In this document: piece by piece, positions 21,813-33,540 of the stretch
Numbering within the stretch: position 1 is the stretch's first letter
How the letters are laid out: every line of letters starts with the position of its first letter
Assembly (NCBI RefSeq): GCF_020283565.1
Contig: NC_060064.1
Coordinates: 5,230,001-5,294,000 of the forward strand
Length of the DNA stretch: 64,000 bases
DNA from: Trifolium pratense
Taxonomy: Eukaryota; Streptophyta; Magnoliopsida; Fabales; Fabaceae
Direction: 5' to 3'
The notes under the pieces: generated by a model
The model's database searches: none
What the model saw: only the letters and a program-made list of their open reading frames with translations
Told to the model about the DNA's origin: nothing
Made by a program: the position numbers and the translations under genes

Positions 21813-22309
21813 TAAAATTATGGTGGTAGTGAATGTAATTAGGTGTGTGGAATGAAGAGTGAGAGACATTGCATAGTAGTAGTAGTACAAGCTAGCTATA
21901 GCTAGCTACCCAGCCAGTGGTCAGCACTTGAATTGGTTTATCAAGGGTCCACAGGTGTCCTAGACAGAGTACCAATTAGGGTGGCCCGAACGTGCAAAAC
22001 GTCCACGTCGTACCATATGTGAGAGATGGGGGGCCTTCATTTAATTAACCTGTCTGTACCATTCTGCTTTCAACAGTATGCTTCTACCATTCTAATATTT
22101 CTTGCTTGCTTTGTTTGGTAGTGCTTCATAAATTTTTTTCGGACATTTTCTTATAGTCATTGATTCATAAATAATGAATCATTGATATTTATTATTGGGT
22201 CATTTGTTTATGTTAATTAAAAGGACCCATAAATTTGGTGATATTGTGTAAATATTTCTATTCTTTTAAGTAAGCGCTTATTACAAAGTTTATTTTGATT
22301 TAAAAATTA
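21813..22309. other. Intergenic; 18-bp perfect palindrome at 21890-21907
   Basis: AGCTAGCTATAGCTAGCT reads the same on both strands, directly after a short GTA repeat. The region around 21900-22060 is less AT-rich (CCCGAACGTGCAAAACGTCCACG) than its surroundings. No gene seen. Confidence 0.45.
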
Positions 22310-22445
22310 CTAATTGTGATTGATGCTGTACTTAGTAGCGAGAACTTCGATTTCCCGCAACAAGGATTGAGAGGGAACATGAACTACTTGATATTAAAAT
22401 TAACCTCCGAACCAAATTAGGTGGTCAAAATATCAATGGTAAAAA
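22310..22445 (+). repeat. tRNA-derived-like repeat, family B copy 2
   Basis: Shares GTGATTGAT(A/G)CTG(A/T)ACTTAGTAG, the TTCGAT motif and CCTCCGAAC(A/C)AAATTAGG with 19735-19890. Confidence 0.5.
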
Positions 22446-22654
22446 CAAAAAAAACAAAAAATTACTAGTACAATCTAATAGGTAATTGAAAGATATCTTT
22501 CAAACGGTTTGAAACTTAAATGAAAATTTTGAAGGGCTTGTAAGTATGTTAGGGGACGTAAGGATTAATTTTCTATGTATTAATCTTACCGAAAAAAAGA
22601 GGCATCAATTAGCCCATTTTTTTTACAAGCCCATTGTTTTAAACTTTGTTCATT

Positions 22655-23120
22655 GAAAGTTACTTATGGCGCCCCCCGGCAGTCATGGTCACCCCCTGAA
22701 AACCTCATCTTACCCCTCTCGCTACTTTAGAAAACGAGTGTGTAAATAGCAAAAATAGGGAGGGGGGGGGGGGGAAGAGTTCGCTTTCTAGAATGCGAAC
22801 TGCAGCTAAGTTCGCTTCCTAAATAGCAAACTACAGCTGAGTTTGCTTTCTAGATAGCATACTGCAGTCAGTTCGCTTTCTAGAATGCGAACTGCAGCTG
22901 AGTTCGCTTTCTAGATAGCAAATTGTAGCTGCGTTCGCTTTCTACAATGCGAACTCATTTTTTCATGATTTTTTCATTCTATGGGGTGGATTTGAGCTAA
23001 AAATTTGACACTCACTACTTAGAGTGCGAAAAAGTGCTCGCATCCTAGAAAGTGAGAGGGTTAGTTTGGTAATTTCAGGGGGTGACCGAGTATATTCAGG
23101 GGGTGCGAAAAGTTCAAATC
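22655..23120. mobile_element. Mutator-like element with a tandem array of hairpins
   Basis: A 466-bp unit flanked by the 9-mer TTGTTCATT (22646-22654, 23121-23129). The ends are diverged inverted repeats that share GCGCCCCCC/GCACCCCCTGAA and GTCACCCCCTGAA blocks. Inside, 22779-22957 holds six units of 30-31 bp starting at 22779, 22810, 22841, 22871, 22902 and 22933. Most units contain inverted arms GTTCGC...GCGAAC around a TTTCTAGAAT-type loop, followed by a CTGCAGCTGA-like linker. A G-run (about 22763-22774) precedes the array. More small stem-loops follow (22990-23070). No coding frame. A 9-bp duplication suggests MULE mobilisation. Confidence 0.75.
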
Positions 23121-23470
23121 TTGTTCATTTCTTCTTTCAGCCCAACATATATGACGGTGGCAATGATGCAAGATCTAAAACAACATAAATTGAAATATCC
23201 CATTACATGAGCAATGATGTATGCAGGGAATAAAGTGCATAATTTTTAAATCTATGTACTAATTCTGTTTCACCTATGAACACATTGATAGCAGTATTTT
23301 TTTATCGTCTAGGTGCTTGATTCCATATGTATTTAGCAGTATTTTTTTATCGTCTAGAACATGCTCCCTTCCTAGCTCTTTCCATATGTATTTAGCTTTG
23401 TGCTAAATTTCTTTATCTGGTCAATCTTTTGGAGAAAATAATAATATATCAGTGGAATGTTCAATAGCAA

Positions 23471-23482
23471 GCTATCTATAAA
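23471..23482 (+). promoter_or_regulatory. TATA box of the SDR gene
   Basis: CTATCTATAAAAGC lies about 130 bp before the start codon, a canonical plant TATA motif, predicting a transcription start near 23505. Confidence 0.6.
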
Positions 23483-23602
23483 AGCAATAGAGAGAACTCA
23501 ATCCTTGCATCAAGTCTGAAAATTAAACTTCATATTTTTATTTCTTTCTTTTCTTCACCCTCGTAGTTTCTTGAGTTAATTTACTCCAATAATTAATAAC
23601 CA

Positions 23603-25240
23603 ATGGCAGAAGCAACCAAAAGGTACTTGTTTCTTGTTTTCTTCATCATTCATCATTCTTCAAATAGATTATTTTCTCTTTACATTGTGACTTCTAATCA
23701 AATATGGATTTGAATTGTCTGTAGTATGACTACACGCAGTCAACCATTCTTGAACCGTCCGATTAAAATCAAATAGATCATTTTCCAATATAAATTTAAA
23801 TATCGAGCTTAAAATCTTGATTGGACAGTTCAAATGTGACTGCAACCACAAGGTTTGGATTGGATACAATACAAGTCCATAATATAAACAAGATATATCA
23901 GTTATTCAATAAACCTAAAAAATGAATTTTAATTTATAATAGCGACCGGAGATAATATCTATATATAACAATTTATAATCAAATATTTATACAGGTATGC
24001 GGTTGTGACAGGAGCAAACAAAGGAATTGGATTTGAGATATGCAAGCAATTGGCTTCTAAAGGAACTATAGTGATTGTAACAGCAAGAGATGAGTGTAGG
24101 GGTCTTCAAGCTCTTGATAAACTCAAGCAAGAGCTTAATCTTGCCATGTCTTACAATGACAATGTGATTTTCCATCACCTTGATTTGACTGACCCTAATA
24201 GCATAGCATCTCTTGCAAATTTCATCAAAACTCACTTTGGAAAACTTGATATCTTGGTACTGCATACCCTTAATTAACATTCACATTATTCTCTGTTCCA
24301 TGTGCTCTTTTATAATTCATTGTTCTTTTCCTTCCAAAACAAAATTAATTATAATGGAATGCTTGCATTTATTGTAGGTAAATAATGCAGGACTTCTAAC
24401 CGAAAATGAGGAATTAACTGAAGCATGTCTTAAAACAAACTACTATGGACCCAAGGGATTAACCAAAGCACTTATTCCTCTTCTCCAGTTTTCCAATTCA
24501 CCAAGAATTGTCAATGTTTCCTCAACCATGGGAAGGCTAGAGGTATATATGTGATACTAACAAACAACAATATTGAAGAATGAAATCAATGACGGAAACA
24601 TGATATCCTGCTCAAATATTGTCACTAAAATTTCTAATAACAAAAGTGGTGACATATTTCATTTTTCATGTCTAATTATAATCACAATAGTTTGTAATTT
24701 TTTAGCTAGTTTACCTTTCACTTTGGTTGTTTATTTGGAAACTTTTGTAAAAAAATATACAAATTAAATGTTTCTTTAATTTGAATTAAAGAATAAGCTA
24801 TTTCATTTTGCTCTATTAGACAAATGAAGATAATGCTTTATTCCATACAATTTTGGTTGTAGATCATTCCAAACGGATGGCCTAAAGAAGTACTAAGCGA
24901 TGTTCAAAATCTTACCGAAGAAAAGATTGACAATGTTGTGAATGAATTTTTCAAGGATTTCAAAGAGGGTTCATTAGAAACCAAAGGCTGGCCTCTTATT
25001 GTGAGTGCATATTCTGTGTCTAAAGCTGCTCTAAGTGCCTACACAAGAATTTTGGCCAAGAAGTATCCATCAATATGCAGCAATGCTATTTGTCCTGGCT
25101 ATGTCAAAACAGATATAAATAGTAACACAGGTACTCTAACGCCATACGAAGGTGCTGAACCGATTGTGAGGTTGGCATTGTTACCTGACGGTAGTCCTTC
25201 TGGCCTCTTTTTCTCAAGATATGAAGATAAACCATTTTGA
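23603..25240 (+). CDS. Short-chain dehydrogenase/reductase (neomenthol dehydrogenase/salutaridine reductase-like)
   Basis: Four exons, 23603-23622, 23995-24256, 24378-24542 and 24863-25240, give a 274-residue NADP(H)-dependent reductase. Seen: cofactor motif TGANKGIG near residue 12, NNAG, catalytic serine in NVSST, and catalytic YSVSK, then [10 protein letters not shown]. All catalytic residues are intact. The closest plant group is the monomeric SDR110C-type family that reduces small cyclic ketones (menthone, salutaridine); the substrate here is unknown. It is shorter than the usual 295-310 residues: between NNAG and [10 protein letters not shown] only about 10 residues remain, where most relatives have about 45. 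This missing lid-like segment is the main oddity. The tiny first exon (MAEATKR) is typical for the family. Confidence 0.9.
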
Positions 25241-26040
25241 TCAAGGACTAATTGTTTCTAGAAAATAAAAGCTCGATCATAGCGACAAATCATTTTCCTT
25301 TTGGCATTGTTATGTTTTTGTTGGTTCTGTTATGGTTGCATCTCATTGTAATTTTTTATTAGCTTGAGGAACTTAGGCACAACTTGTGCTTGGGTTCTAA
25401 GTTTTCTGCATTCAATAATAATGTTTTTCTTATATAAAAATATATTTATGTTTTAGCCTAATTTTCCATGTAAGTCTAAACAATAATATTATTGCGCATA
25501 GTTGGTAAGCATGTTCAAAATTTCTAAACACGGTGCATAAATTGTGTCGCGAGAATGAAAATAGATCCTAAACTGCGTCACAAGAGTGAACATAGCTAGC
25601 AATGAGTTTGTTAGACGCAATGCCATTACTAAGGTAAACAATGATAGGATCATAGGAATGTTAGGAAACATAGCAATTTTAGGTGTCTCGTGTGCACACA
25701 CTAGTGTACAATCTTGCAACAATACATAAAATCAACTGAGAATCGACATACCTGTTCAGTGGCACGACATTCAGCATAACAAATAACCGTAAAATCCAGT
25801 TCCTCATAAATCATTCCACGACTGATAAATCATTCCATGAGTTAAACTAGAACAGCCAAAATGTCGATGAACCCAATTGATTCAACATCAATCATTGTCA
25901 AATTTAACAAAATCCTTATTCTCAATACTCAACTTAAATACTTCATACATAAATAAGCCATACTCTATATCCACATTGATGCAAATAACCGAGTATAAAC
26001 TATAAACTATCGACTATCCATAAAATCAATTACTTAAAAT
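25241..26040. other. Intergenic between convergent genes
   Basis: Holds the 3' UTR of the SDR gene (AATAATGTTTTTCTT near 25415) and the 3' region of the S19 gene. The minus-strand open frame at 25489-25722 has no recognised domain. Confidence 0.45.
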
Positions 26041-26042
26041 AA

Positions 26043-26423
26043 TCACTTCTTTTTCTTGAGTTGCTTAACTTTAGCATTAGGTTGATCTCTAGATTTACGT
26101 TTCCTAGTGAGAGCAAACTCACCGAACTTATGACCGACTTTTCCCTCGGTGATCTTACAACGAATTGTTGTTTTTCCGTTGTAAATCTTGACCTGAGAAT
26201 CAACAAATTCCGGCAAAATAGTAGATCTCCGTGACCAAATGGTTTTGTTTTTCAGAAGTTCTGGATTCTTTTTCATCTTATGCAGAAATGCATCAATAAA
26301 AGCCGGTTTACGCGACACGATAGGCGACGACGATGGAAGATTCTTAGCAATGGCATTTGCAGTGTCGCCGGCGATTCCGAGAAATTGCTTGTTCAAAACC
26401 CTAAGTAATTCCGTAGGTCTCAT
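26043..26423 (-). CDS. RPS19: Mitochondrial ribosomal protein S19 (uS19m), nuclear-encoded
   Basis: A single coding exon of 126 residues. The C-terminal part (about 42-112) is uS19: [20 protein letters not shown]-like [47 protein letters not shown]. This resembles plant mitochondrial rather than cytosolic or plastid S19. The first 40 residues ([20 protein letters not shown]...) are Arg/Ser/Ala-containing and low in acid, as expected for a mitochondrial presequence. The gene is thus probably one of the mitochondrial genes transferred to the nucleus. A probable 5' UTR intron (26519-26429, donor CG|GTGAG, acceptor AATAG) ends 5 bases before the ATG. Confidence 0.88.
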   Translation of the reverse strand: MRPTELLRVLNKQFLGIAGDTANAIAKNLPSSSPIVSRKPAFIDAFLHKMKKNPELLKNKTIWSRRSTILPEFVDSQVKIYNGKTTIRCKITEGKVGHKFGEFALTRKRKSRDQPNAKVKQLKKKK

Positions 26424-26599
26424 TTTTCCTATTCAAACACAAAATTGAATCAAATTCAAAAGCATGAAAGTAAACATTGGAAAATTGAATCAAAAGAGGT
26501 TGTAAGATGAATTTCTCACCGTTTGTGGCGGCCGGTGATAAACTCCGGTTGCGTTTTCCGGTTAGTTAGTTGAGTTCAGTGCGACTTCGATAGAACTTT

Positions 26600-27480
26600 T
26601 CTTTTCCCGTAAAAGAAATTGTGTAAAATGGTGGGCCTTCTCAAAATGATGTGGATTGGGCTTTGGATTATAATCTGTGTTTAAAATAAAACACCATTCG
26701 CATATGGCATAGCAAATCTGACGATAGTACAAAACCAGTCCTTCATGCGGTCAAATTATGTTGTCACGTGGCCAAATGTGAGAGGCAATGACATGACTCC
26801 AACCAATCACATTGAATAACTCTGATTAAATTTTTTTATATACGTTAAATTTATAAATTATTATCAAGACATAAATAACTCTGATTAAAATTAAAAATTA
26901 TAAAGTTGAATAATAATAATAATAATAATAATATAATCAATGTTATTAATATGACATGAGTTTAATGGACATGCACTTGAAATATTACATGGTTACTAGA
27001 AGAAATATACAATGGAAGCACAAGTTTTTACGCCATGAAGAAATATTAACCATATTTTTTTTGACAAATATTAACCATATTGTAAAAGTAGTATTTTGTA
27101 TTTTTTAGGGGAAATATTTTGTATTATTTTTGTGAACAGGAGGAAAAGCATTGGTTAATAATGTGATAAAATGTTTGACACACATAATAACAACATTCAA
27201 CACAATGCAAATATTTACATATTTAAAGGCAAGGAAACCAATACTTTGTTTTTTGTTTTGTTTTGTTTAAGCTCCTCCTGGAGGCAAAGAAGGGAGGGAA
27301 TGAGGGTTTATCAAGGTAAAGAAGACAATCGTCATTTCTTTATCTTTATAATATTTTTTTTTCAACATTTTCATTTTTTTCACCAAGTCAATAATATTGT
27401 CTTCTATATATACGATCTCTCAATTTCAGACTCGTTCTTTTGTTGATTGATGATTGAGCCTCTCATTCCTGACCTTTTCT
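26600..27480. other. Intergenic; (AAT)n microsatellite at about 26909-26932
   Basis: AT-rich. A likely 5' leader of the RING gene ends at a strong splice donor CAG|GTATGT at 27498/27499, implying a 5' UTR intron up to about 27951. No other gene seen. Confidence 0.45.
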
Positions 27481-27951
27481 TTATTTTCCTCAATACAGGT
27501 ATGTTTTGTTGAAATTTAATCATTTTTTGCATCATAACTTTTTTTTCAAATCCTCAAAGATATATTTGTATATTTTAATTTTACCCGGGATTGGTTATTA
27601 TGAAATTGTGTTTAATGACGATCATCTCTTTCAAAAATGTTTTTGTTATATTCATAGTTCTTTGTGGTAAATATATTATTGTATAAAAAAAAGACTATTT
27701 TATGACCATGTTGCTTTCCAAATAATTGTCAACAAATTAAATGATCAAATATTTGAATAAGGATTTGAAGACATCTACTTCAATTGTGGTAGTTTTGTTA
27801 TTAACATGAAATTTGGCTAATGATTATGAATGAATATTTTTATTGTGTTTCCTTTTTTACAATGATGCATATTTGAAAGTACCACCTTCATTGACAATAT
27901 ATTGTGTCTGACTTTTGATGTTTCTGGACTAATATGTCGATGGTTCAAAAG

Positions 27952-29542
27952 ATGGAAAGCAAAACTGAAAAACAAATGACATCGGCCGCGGCCTTTGTTG
28001 AAGGTGGCGTTCAAGAATCTTGTGATGATGCTTGCAGCATATGCCTTGAAGAGTTTTGTGATAATGATCCTTCAACTGTAATATTAACTTTTATCTCTAA
28101 CAAACATAGGTTATATATTTGAAAAATATTTTCTTACTTATTCTCCCTCTCATTACAGCTCACAGTTTGTCGACACGAGTTTCACCTACAGTGTGTTCTT
28201 GATTGGTATTATTCTTATTATTATCCATTTATTTTCAATGATTGAAGATGTTCTTATTATTTCCGTACATGTTTTACAAGTTAAGTTTAAATTTTCATAA
28301 ACATATTTCGTAATCAACGAATATATATACTTAAGCAAATGTTACTTGCTCTTATTTGTAGGTGTCAAAGAAGCTCACAATGTCCTATGTGTTGGCAACC
28401 TATTAGTTTGACCGATCCTACCGGGTTCGTTACATAGTTTACTATTAACTTTGACCGATCCTATGTGTTGGCAACCTATTACTTTGACCGATCCTACCGA
28501 ATTCAAAGAAAAAAAAACTAATATAATAACAGTTTTTCATTCAAAAACAAAATTACTATTAACAAAATTTACATTATGTATGTTATATTTCGTTAATCAG
28601 TTTATTATGTTATCAAACATGACAGTCAAGAATTATTTAAGGCGGTAGAGCAAGAAAGGAATTGGTGGGCCACTTCATCTAGAAATGTCAATACCTCTCA
28701 TGTAAGTTATCACATTGTTGCTTTGTGTTTTCATTTTTATTATTAGCAAAATAAAAAATCAGTTAAATATGAATTTCAGTAATTTATTCATGTTTTTAAT
28801 TTGAATGACTTTCCTTAGACCAAATAAAATAATTTCGTACTCCTTTTAGTCCTGCATATAAGAAAAAAATTTATTTTCTTATATTCATTGTAGAATTAAT
28901 TTTTCTAGACTATAATTATACAACTTATTTATGTTGGCAATTCTCCTCGTTCTACAGCCACGTGAAGGCGTCAATGATTATAATTTAGAAGAGAGAATAC
29001 TTCAACATTTAGCTGTTGTTGCATCAAACGAAAGAATACATCAACTTGGTCGAAGGGAAGGACAACAAATTCAACCAAGACAACGGACAGTACAATTTCA
29101 AACTGAAAGTTCTTCAACTAATGGATCTACTAATATGGAATCAAATGACCAAGAAACTTATTCTAGGGATAGGTGATTATAAACACATTTTTATATTTAC
29201 ATAAGTAATCCCCATTTCTTATATAACATGCCTCCATTATTATTATTATTTATCAAAAAATTACTAGAACACTAAATTGTTTGTGCTAACAATAGCCTAT
29301 AGTAATTTTATGCATATTTCCATTATAAAGTGATGTATGCACCATAAACATAAATACTCTTTTTATTTTCTTTAAATCATTATTGATTGTGCGGATTATT
29401 TATACGTATTTTACAATTAATTTCTTGTAGAAGTGATGCGGCTAATTCTTCCCAGATAAACCAAAATAGAGCAAGGCCATCAGAATCGCACTCTTTTTCA
29501 GATACTTTGCGATCTAGACTTAATGCAGCGTCGATGAGGTAT

Positions 29543-29575
<33 letters not shown>

Positions 29576-29996
29576 GTGTGCGGGCGCGCGGGCACGTGTA
29601 TCAGCGTGTATGCACGCACACTCGCTTCAATTCTATATTTTATAAAATCATTTTGTGTACTAACTTATCTCATGACTTAGATATAAAGAGTCAATTTCAA
29701 AGGGTACAAGGTGTTGGAAGAATAAATTGTTGTTTTCTCGAAGTTCTTCCATCGCTGAAGTTGGAACAGATGCAAGAAAAGAGATGAACCCAGGAACTTC
29801 TAGAGCATCTCAATCAAGGAAATTCATTGGAGCTAAGAAAAAACATAGAGTTCCTAAAACTTCTTTGTCAAATGGTTTGAAGGAAGGTTCTATAGGAGAG
29901 GCAAGCAACCAAAATTGTGTTGAAGTTGATGAAAAATATTTTTCATGTGACAACAGTACTCCAACTACTTCTTCAACCGGTTCACATTCAAATTGA
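27952..29996 (+). CDS. RHF2A: RING-H2 E3 ubiquitin ligase of the RHF1A/RHF2A type
   Basis: Seven coding exons, 27952-28077, 28159-28205, 28362-28424, 28626-28701, 28958-29172, 29431-29538 and 29681-29996, all in phase, give 316 residues. Near the N-terminus it has TSAAAFVEGGVQESCDDAC and a complete RING-H2 (CSICLEEF..., CRHEFHLQC, CPMC). Further conserved blocks are QELFKAVEQER, REGVNDYNLEERILQHLA and MRYKESISKGTR...LFSRSSS. This is the RHF2A arrangement; in Arabidopsis RHF1A/RHF2A degrade the CDK inhibitor ICK4/KRP6 during gametogenesis. The role here is inferred. An upstream in-frame ATG at 27934 exists, but the probable acceptor CAAAAG|ATG at 27951 favours 27952. Exon 3 has a partial duplicate in the following intron. 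A (CT)n tract follows the exon 6 donor. Confidence 0.9.
28385..28500 (+). repeat. Partial duplication of RHF2A exon 3
   Basis: Bases 28385-28424 (CTATGTGTTGGCAACCTATT...CCTACCG) recur at 28461-28500 with few changes, offset 76 bp. The second copy lies in intron 3. It lacks the upstream acceptor and CQRSSQCP part of the exon. Confidence 0.9.
29543..29572 (+). repeat. (CT)n microsatellite in an RHF2A intron
   Basis: About 13 CT units starting a few bases after the exon 6 splice donor, followed by a GC-richer GTGCGGGCGCGCGGGC stretch. Likely length-polymorphic. Confidence 0.9.
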
Positions 29997-32759
29997 GTTT
30001 TTTTTTTTGTTTTTGTTTTTTGTCATTATATATTTTTTTTGATCTAATATTTGAATGTGAGTTTTGATCTTTGTATCAACCCTTAAAAAAAACATTTCTT
30101 TATATCTATTCACCTTACAAATCCATCTTTTAAATATCATGATTTGTGAATAATATAAATCATTGTATTGTATTGCATTTTATTCAGATGATTTTGATTC
30201 AACTCATCCTATCAAGTAGAAAGCAAAGTTCAAATTTTGAAACTTTCTTTTCAAGTTTAATTGGTACCAAAAAAAAACTCTGCATATTTTTTGGAAGATC
30301 AAATTATTGTAAGTTTATATTGTCTCAATTCATTTGGCATTGATATAACGGGGCTTTGTGGGTCGGTACACCAGCTACCAAGTGTAGGCAGTCATATATT
30401 GGAGGATATTAAAAGAACTAGAAATATGTCTTTGGGATTTAATTAAGAGAAAAAAAGAATATGTTCCGTTAATGAATATCAATCATGTTTTCCGTCACGT
30501 CACACCACTTTTTTAATATGACATGACAAAATTATTGTTATTTATTGGATGATCGTGTAAAACTATTTTACATCGTCGGTGCATCTCCATTAAACTCTTT
30601 AATTAATATAATTATTGGTTATACATTTTTTTTTTCTTTCTGAAAAGACAATATTTAAAAAGTAGTATGATAGATCCACAAGTGTCTGGTTCCATTGTCG
30701 CAATAAAATGTATTGATTCCACATAGACTTGTAAAGCAAATGAATATATATTTTCTATATCGATGAATTTAGTTGGAAAAAATAGTGAATGTGTTAAAAG
30801 TTAAAACACATCCTAGTATTATAGATTTCATTACAAGGTTATATTTTTTAATTCAATCTTTTTTTTGTTATCAAAAATCAATTTGTAAACAAATCTTAAG
30901 GTGAGATATGAAACATAGTAAATGTCACCTCAAACTCATATCATATTTTCATTTTTTTTCATTCAATTTAATCAAGATTCTTGATAGAATTGAATAACAA
31001 TACAAATTTGGATGAATATCTCCTCATGCATGCATATGTAGGTATTTTCATTTAATTATTTTCTCAAATCTTTATTATTATTATTTATTATTTTTTGGTA
31101 AATAGATGAAATGATAAGTTATTAAAAACTCACACACAAAATGTGATCGAATCTCAGTCATGACAGTCGACTCCCGAACACTAGCAAGCATTTCAACATC
31201 AGTTGAGTTAGGATCGTGGACTTGTCATATCTTTATTTTATTAGAGATAATCATAATATTGTACCAAAAAAAAAAAAGAAGAGATCATCATAATATTCTA
31301 GTAGGTTGATCAATTGCAGTCTTATTATAATTTGTCTTACTTTAAGAATATAGTATTAAATTCAAAAATGTTTTAAATGAGGGGAGGAAGGATCGTTTAA
31401 GGCAAGGAAACCGTGGAAGAAAAAGCTAAAATTGTAATTGAAGTGAAAAAGAAAATAAATAGTGAGTGAGAAGTGAAGATGACAACAATTGACTGAAGAA
31501 CCACCGTGAGAGGAGAAGTCACCGTCTCTGTAAACAGGAAGGAGGAAGATGAAAAAGTAAAAAACACAGAGATGAAAAGTAAAAATAAAAACTCACTCAC
31601 ACCCTTTATGAAAAATCACGGGTCACGGTTGAAATTGAAAAAAATGGAGCGTAAATAAAACAAATAAATGAAACAAATATTTCTGAGTATCTTCCTTCGA
31701 TTCATTGTCTCCGACACCGACACTTTGCCAGACTAACATCCTTAACACTCACGAACAACAAATACACACAATATTCACGTTTCGGCTCGGCTCCTTTACC
31801 ATTTTTCTTTTTTAATTAATTATTATCTCAAATTTGCTTTTGGTCTTTTTAAAAGCTTAATACGGTGAGGTGTGTATACTAGTACTAGTAGATGAATAAA
31901 TTAACGTGCCACCTTCTCTATTTTAGGATGGATGGAATGGAACATTCATATAATAATCATCATAACATAATCATTACAACTAAAAATAATTCTCAAGAGT
32001 TAACATTCAATTTAATACTATGTTTGAAACTTTTAATTACAATAATCAATTTGCATAATTAAGAATTTCTCTAGTTGTAAAAAGACAGGTCTTAAATTCG
32101 AAAAATTTGAATTCGAATCTGCTAGTATTATTGAAAAATGGTAAATGTAATCATTCATGCGCAACTACAAATATCTATTTAAGAGATTGATCTCTTTCAA
32201 TAAATATTTTTTTATACGTACCGGTCGAAGATTGAACCCGAAATCAAATGATTATGAGGTGAAAATATTTACTAATCATGAGACACTCTATTGGTTCTTA
32301 TTGGAATTTTTCTTTGCAAACCTTTGAGCATTAACTAAAAGTTGTCCCAATTTTATTTTCTATAAAAAAAGAAATTAAGTTGTCTCAATTTTTGTGTCAA
32401 AGAATAAAAATTTTATTTTTTGAGATCAACCCAAGTCTTATAATTATTCTCAACTATTTTCTCTCTTAGAAATTAACAATTATTTTTAATTTTCATATAA
32501 CCAAAATAAATCTCAAAATATAACCAAGATAAATCTCAAAATTCTCTAAACTAAAATAAATATTCCCTCTTCGATTAAAATTAATACAACTTTAAAAATA
32601 AGGGAATTTATTTTTATTGTTTTAGAAAAAAAAATAATCATTAAAAATTTACACACACAAATAGTAAAAGAGTCGAGATATATTCTCCAATCATAATTTC
32701 TAACTTAACAATTTTAATATTTTTATTGGTTGAATTAAAATTTATGAACAAAACAGTCC
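29997..32759. other. Long AT-rich intergenic region
   Basis: No gene supported. A CACACACAAAATGTGATCGAATC block near 31125 resembles one at 46485 (probable tRNA-derived repeat). A CACT/palindromic ACTAGTACTAGTA lies near 31880. The minus-strand frame at 31397-31600 is a composition artefact. Confidence 0.4.
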
Positions 32760-32764
32760 CGTGA

Positions 32765-32834
32765 GTTTAGTACAGTTGACAAGACATATCATTATATATG
32801 CAGGGTTCGGGGTTCGAACCCCGATCATCCCACT
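32765..32834 (+). repeat. tRNA-like B-box fragment
   Basis: GGGTTCGGGGTTCGAACCCC preceded by TTAGTACAGTTGACAAGACA. It looks like the 5' part of a tRNA-derived SINE, cut off by the adjacent hAT-like element. Confidence 0.45.
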
Positions 32835-33397
32835 TATGGGTGATCGTATCCGAACAAATCCAAAAGTAAAACCGCAAATCAAACCAATCCAAACCGAAAC
32901 GACAAAAAATTGCATTTCGTTTTAACTGCACGAATAATTTTTCTTCCAAACCGGTTTGGTTTGGTATGCGGTTTTCATTTCAGAAAACCGAACCAAACCA
33001 GACCGTATTTCTTAACTTAGCTCTATCAACTATTAGCAATCAACCCAGATTGAGTCCATAAAATAATAGGCTGTCAAAATATATCATTTCACTTGATCGA
33101 GAATTATACTCTTGGTATTAAAAATAAGTTATTATGTATATGCATATTGTATCATGTAAACCATAAAATAAATTAAAATTTCCTATGTTTATTTTGTAAC
33201 CCGTTGAAAATATTGTAATATTTTTTATATCGTGATAAATTGCAAAAACCGAACAACCCTAACCGCATCGGTTTGGTTTGATTTGGATGTCTTTTTAAAA
33301 ATCAACTGAACCAAACCGAACTGGATGCATTTTTATCTCGCGATTAAGATAAATTTTATGCTCAAAACCAAACCAAACCGTACCACGAACACTCCTA
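32835..33397. mobile_element. Old hAT-like element (563 bp)
   Basis: Ends TATGGGTGATCGTATCCG and (reverse complement of the right end) TAGGAGTGTTCGTGG are related but diverged. Flanking 8-mers ATCCCACT and ATTTCACT match at six of eight positions. AAACCAAACC/GGTTTGGTTTGG subterminal repeats are typical of this class. Decayed, no coding sequence. Confidence 0.65.
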
Positions 33398-33540
33398 ATT
33401 TCACTTGTCCATCTTAAAAAAAAATTATGAACAAAACAAAAGAATTTTATGATGCACAACAAAACAAATACTATTTCATTAAATAAAATAGGAAAGTAAT
33501 TTATTGATAAAAATGGTGGAAAAATATATATATTTTTTTG

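Noticed and set aside
22779..22957. Regularly spaced repeats looking like a CRISPR array
   Set aside because: The units are directly tandem without unique spacers, the genome is a plant nuclear one and no cas genes exist. It is a hairpin array in a mobile element.
32767..32834. tRNA gene suggested by GGTTCGAACCCC
   Set aside because: Only a B-box-like piece is present; no cloverleaf with acceptor and anticodon stems can be drawn.
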